This document shows, piece by piece, positions 6,726-7,119 of a stretch of 7,119 nucleotides of DNA (positions are counted from its first letter, which is position 1; each line of letters starts with the position of its first letter). Both the position numbers and the translations under genes were made by a program. This stretch comes from Candidatus Tharpella sp. (GTDB lineage Bacteria; Desulfobacterota; Anaeroferrophillalia; Anaeroferrophillales; Tharpellaceae): contig JAGGTT010000113.1 of the NCBI GenBank assembly GCA_021163565.1, positions 1 to 7,119 on the forward strand, written 5' to 3'. A model generated the notes under the pieces. The model saw only the letters and a program-made list of their open reading frames with translations, ran no database searches and was not told the origin of the DNA.

Positions 6726-7119
6726 ATGACTCTTTTTTTCCCGAAAGAGTACCAGGCGACCAGCTACAGAACCTTGTATGACAGCCTCTCTCCAATTGCT
6801 CGGCAGATGATCCAGCGTGAATTTATCGGGGTCAGTTATCTGTATCGATTCTATCTTCTGAAAACACAGAAGGCCAGCGGGAACTTCCGCTCCGAGCAAC
6901 TCGCAGCCGGTAATTTCATCCATCAAAAACTTACCATCAGCCGCCTCAACTGGCTAAATAAAGAACTGCTCACCAACCATCTCAGGATTATATTCCGGCA
7001 CTATCTTTTCGGTTTTCTGATCCAGTTTGCCAGCCGCAAACATGAACTGAATCTGCCCGCACCTTCACCATCATGCTACTGGGAGACCCCGGTCAACCTT
7101 GTCGTCATGCGGTGGCTCA
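6726..7119 (+). CDS. Possible hypothetical protein, 3' end beyond the window
   Basis: An ATG at 6726 opens 131 codons that continue past the right edge. The frame is open back to a TGA at 6663, and AAGGA lies 10 bases before the ATG. The product begins MTLFFPKEYQATSYRTLYDS and looks mainly helical and basic, with aromatic-rich stretches (VSYLYRFYLL; FRHYLFGFLIQF at about 87-98). I do not recognise a family. Support comes from open length, the plausible ribosome binding site and a divergent position relative to rmuC. Against it, only one Asp is present and Ala, Gly, Val, Asp and Glu together make up only about one residue in six, low for a real protein. The exactly antisense frame is more protein-like in composition but has stops at the codons opposite 6954-6956 and in the 7060-7080 region. 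It may be a real gene start or the shadow of a decayed minus-strand gene. Confidence 0.45.
   Translation, partial: MTLFFPKEYQATSYRTLYDSLSPIARQMIQREFIGVSYLYRFYLLKTQKASGNFRSEQLAAGNFIHQKLTISRLNWLNKELLTNHLRIIFRHYLFGFLIQFASRKHELNLPAPSPSCYWETPVNLVVMRWL

Noticed and set aside
6666..6926. 86-codon minus-strand ORF upstream of rmuC as an intact gene
   Set aside because: Its start would be TTG or ATG with no ribosome binding site, and the protein-like reading continues upstream through stop codons. If real it is the remnant of a longer gene, so it is treated as a finding, not as a gene call.

Overview
The window reads as ordinary chromosome of a Gram-negative bacterium of moderate G+C content. The gene set (an ABC transporter with a GldG-type auxiliary protein, a DUF4340 protein and RmuC) and the look of the proteins suggest a Desulfobacterota or other 'deltaproteobacterial' lineage. 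That placement is an inference from gene content; no taxonomic marker such as rRNA is present.

Five of the six gene calls lie on the minus strand. Reading in that direction from the right, rmuC (6594-5299) comes first and is followed by a 248-bp gap. The gap holds a strong-looking sigma-70 promoter, then a leader of about 146 nt with a 10-bp perfect hairpin and a tiny leader ORF. Next is a tightly packed operon: ABC ATPase (5050-4094), ABC-2 permease (4094-3390, sharing one base with the ATPase gene), GldG-like membrane-anchored auxiliary protein (3379-1145, 10 bp after the permease), and a DUF4340 protein (873 to beyond the left edge). For the first three operon genes and rmuC, Shine-Dalgarno spacing points to start codons a few codons inside the longest ORF.

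The gap between the GldG-like gene and the DUF4340 gene is almost filled by a structured 223-bp element (918-1140). It has 17-bp imperfect terminal inverted repeats, longer weakly matching inner arms, several internal hairpins and a flanking TTAT duplication. It looks like a MITE-like or other non-autonomous dispersed repeat that landed directly behind a stop codon inside the operon.

To the right of rmuC, an AT-rich stretch (about 6601-6660) may carry divergent promoters. A plus-strand frame opens at 6726 and runs off the right edge. I list it as a possible hypothetical gene, with a caution: its amino-acid composition is unusual, and the exactly antisense frame looks more protein-like but is broken by three stops.

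How the genes work together: the ATPase and permease should form an ABC-2 type exporter, and the GldG-like and DUF4340 proteins are probably membrane-anchored partners facing the periplasm. In Bacteroidota, GldA/GldF/GldG are tied to gliding; in other phyla the substrate and role of such clusters are not established. RmuC is a separate inner-membrane-anchored nuclease-like protein. I see no rRNA, tRNA, CRISPR array, transposase or defence system.
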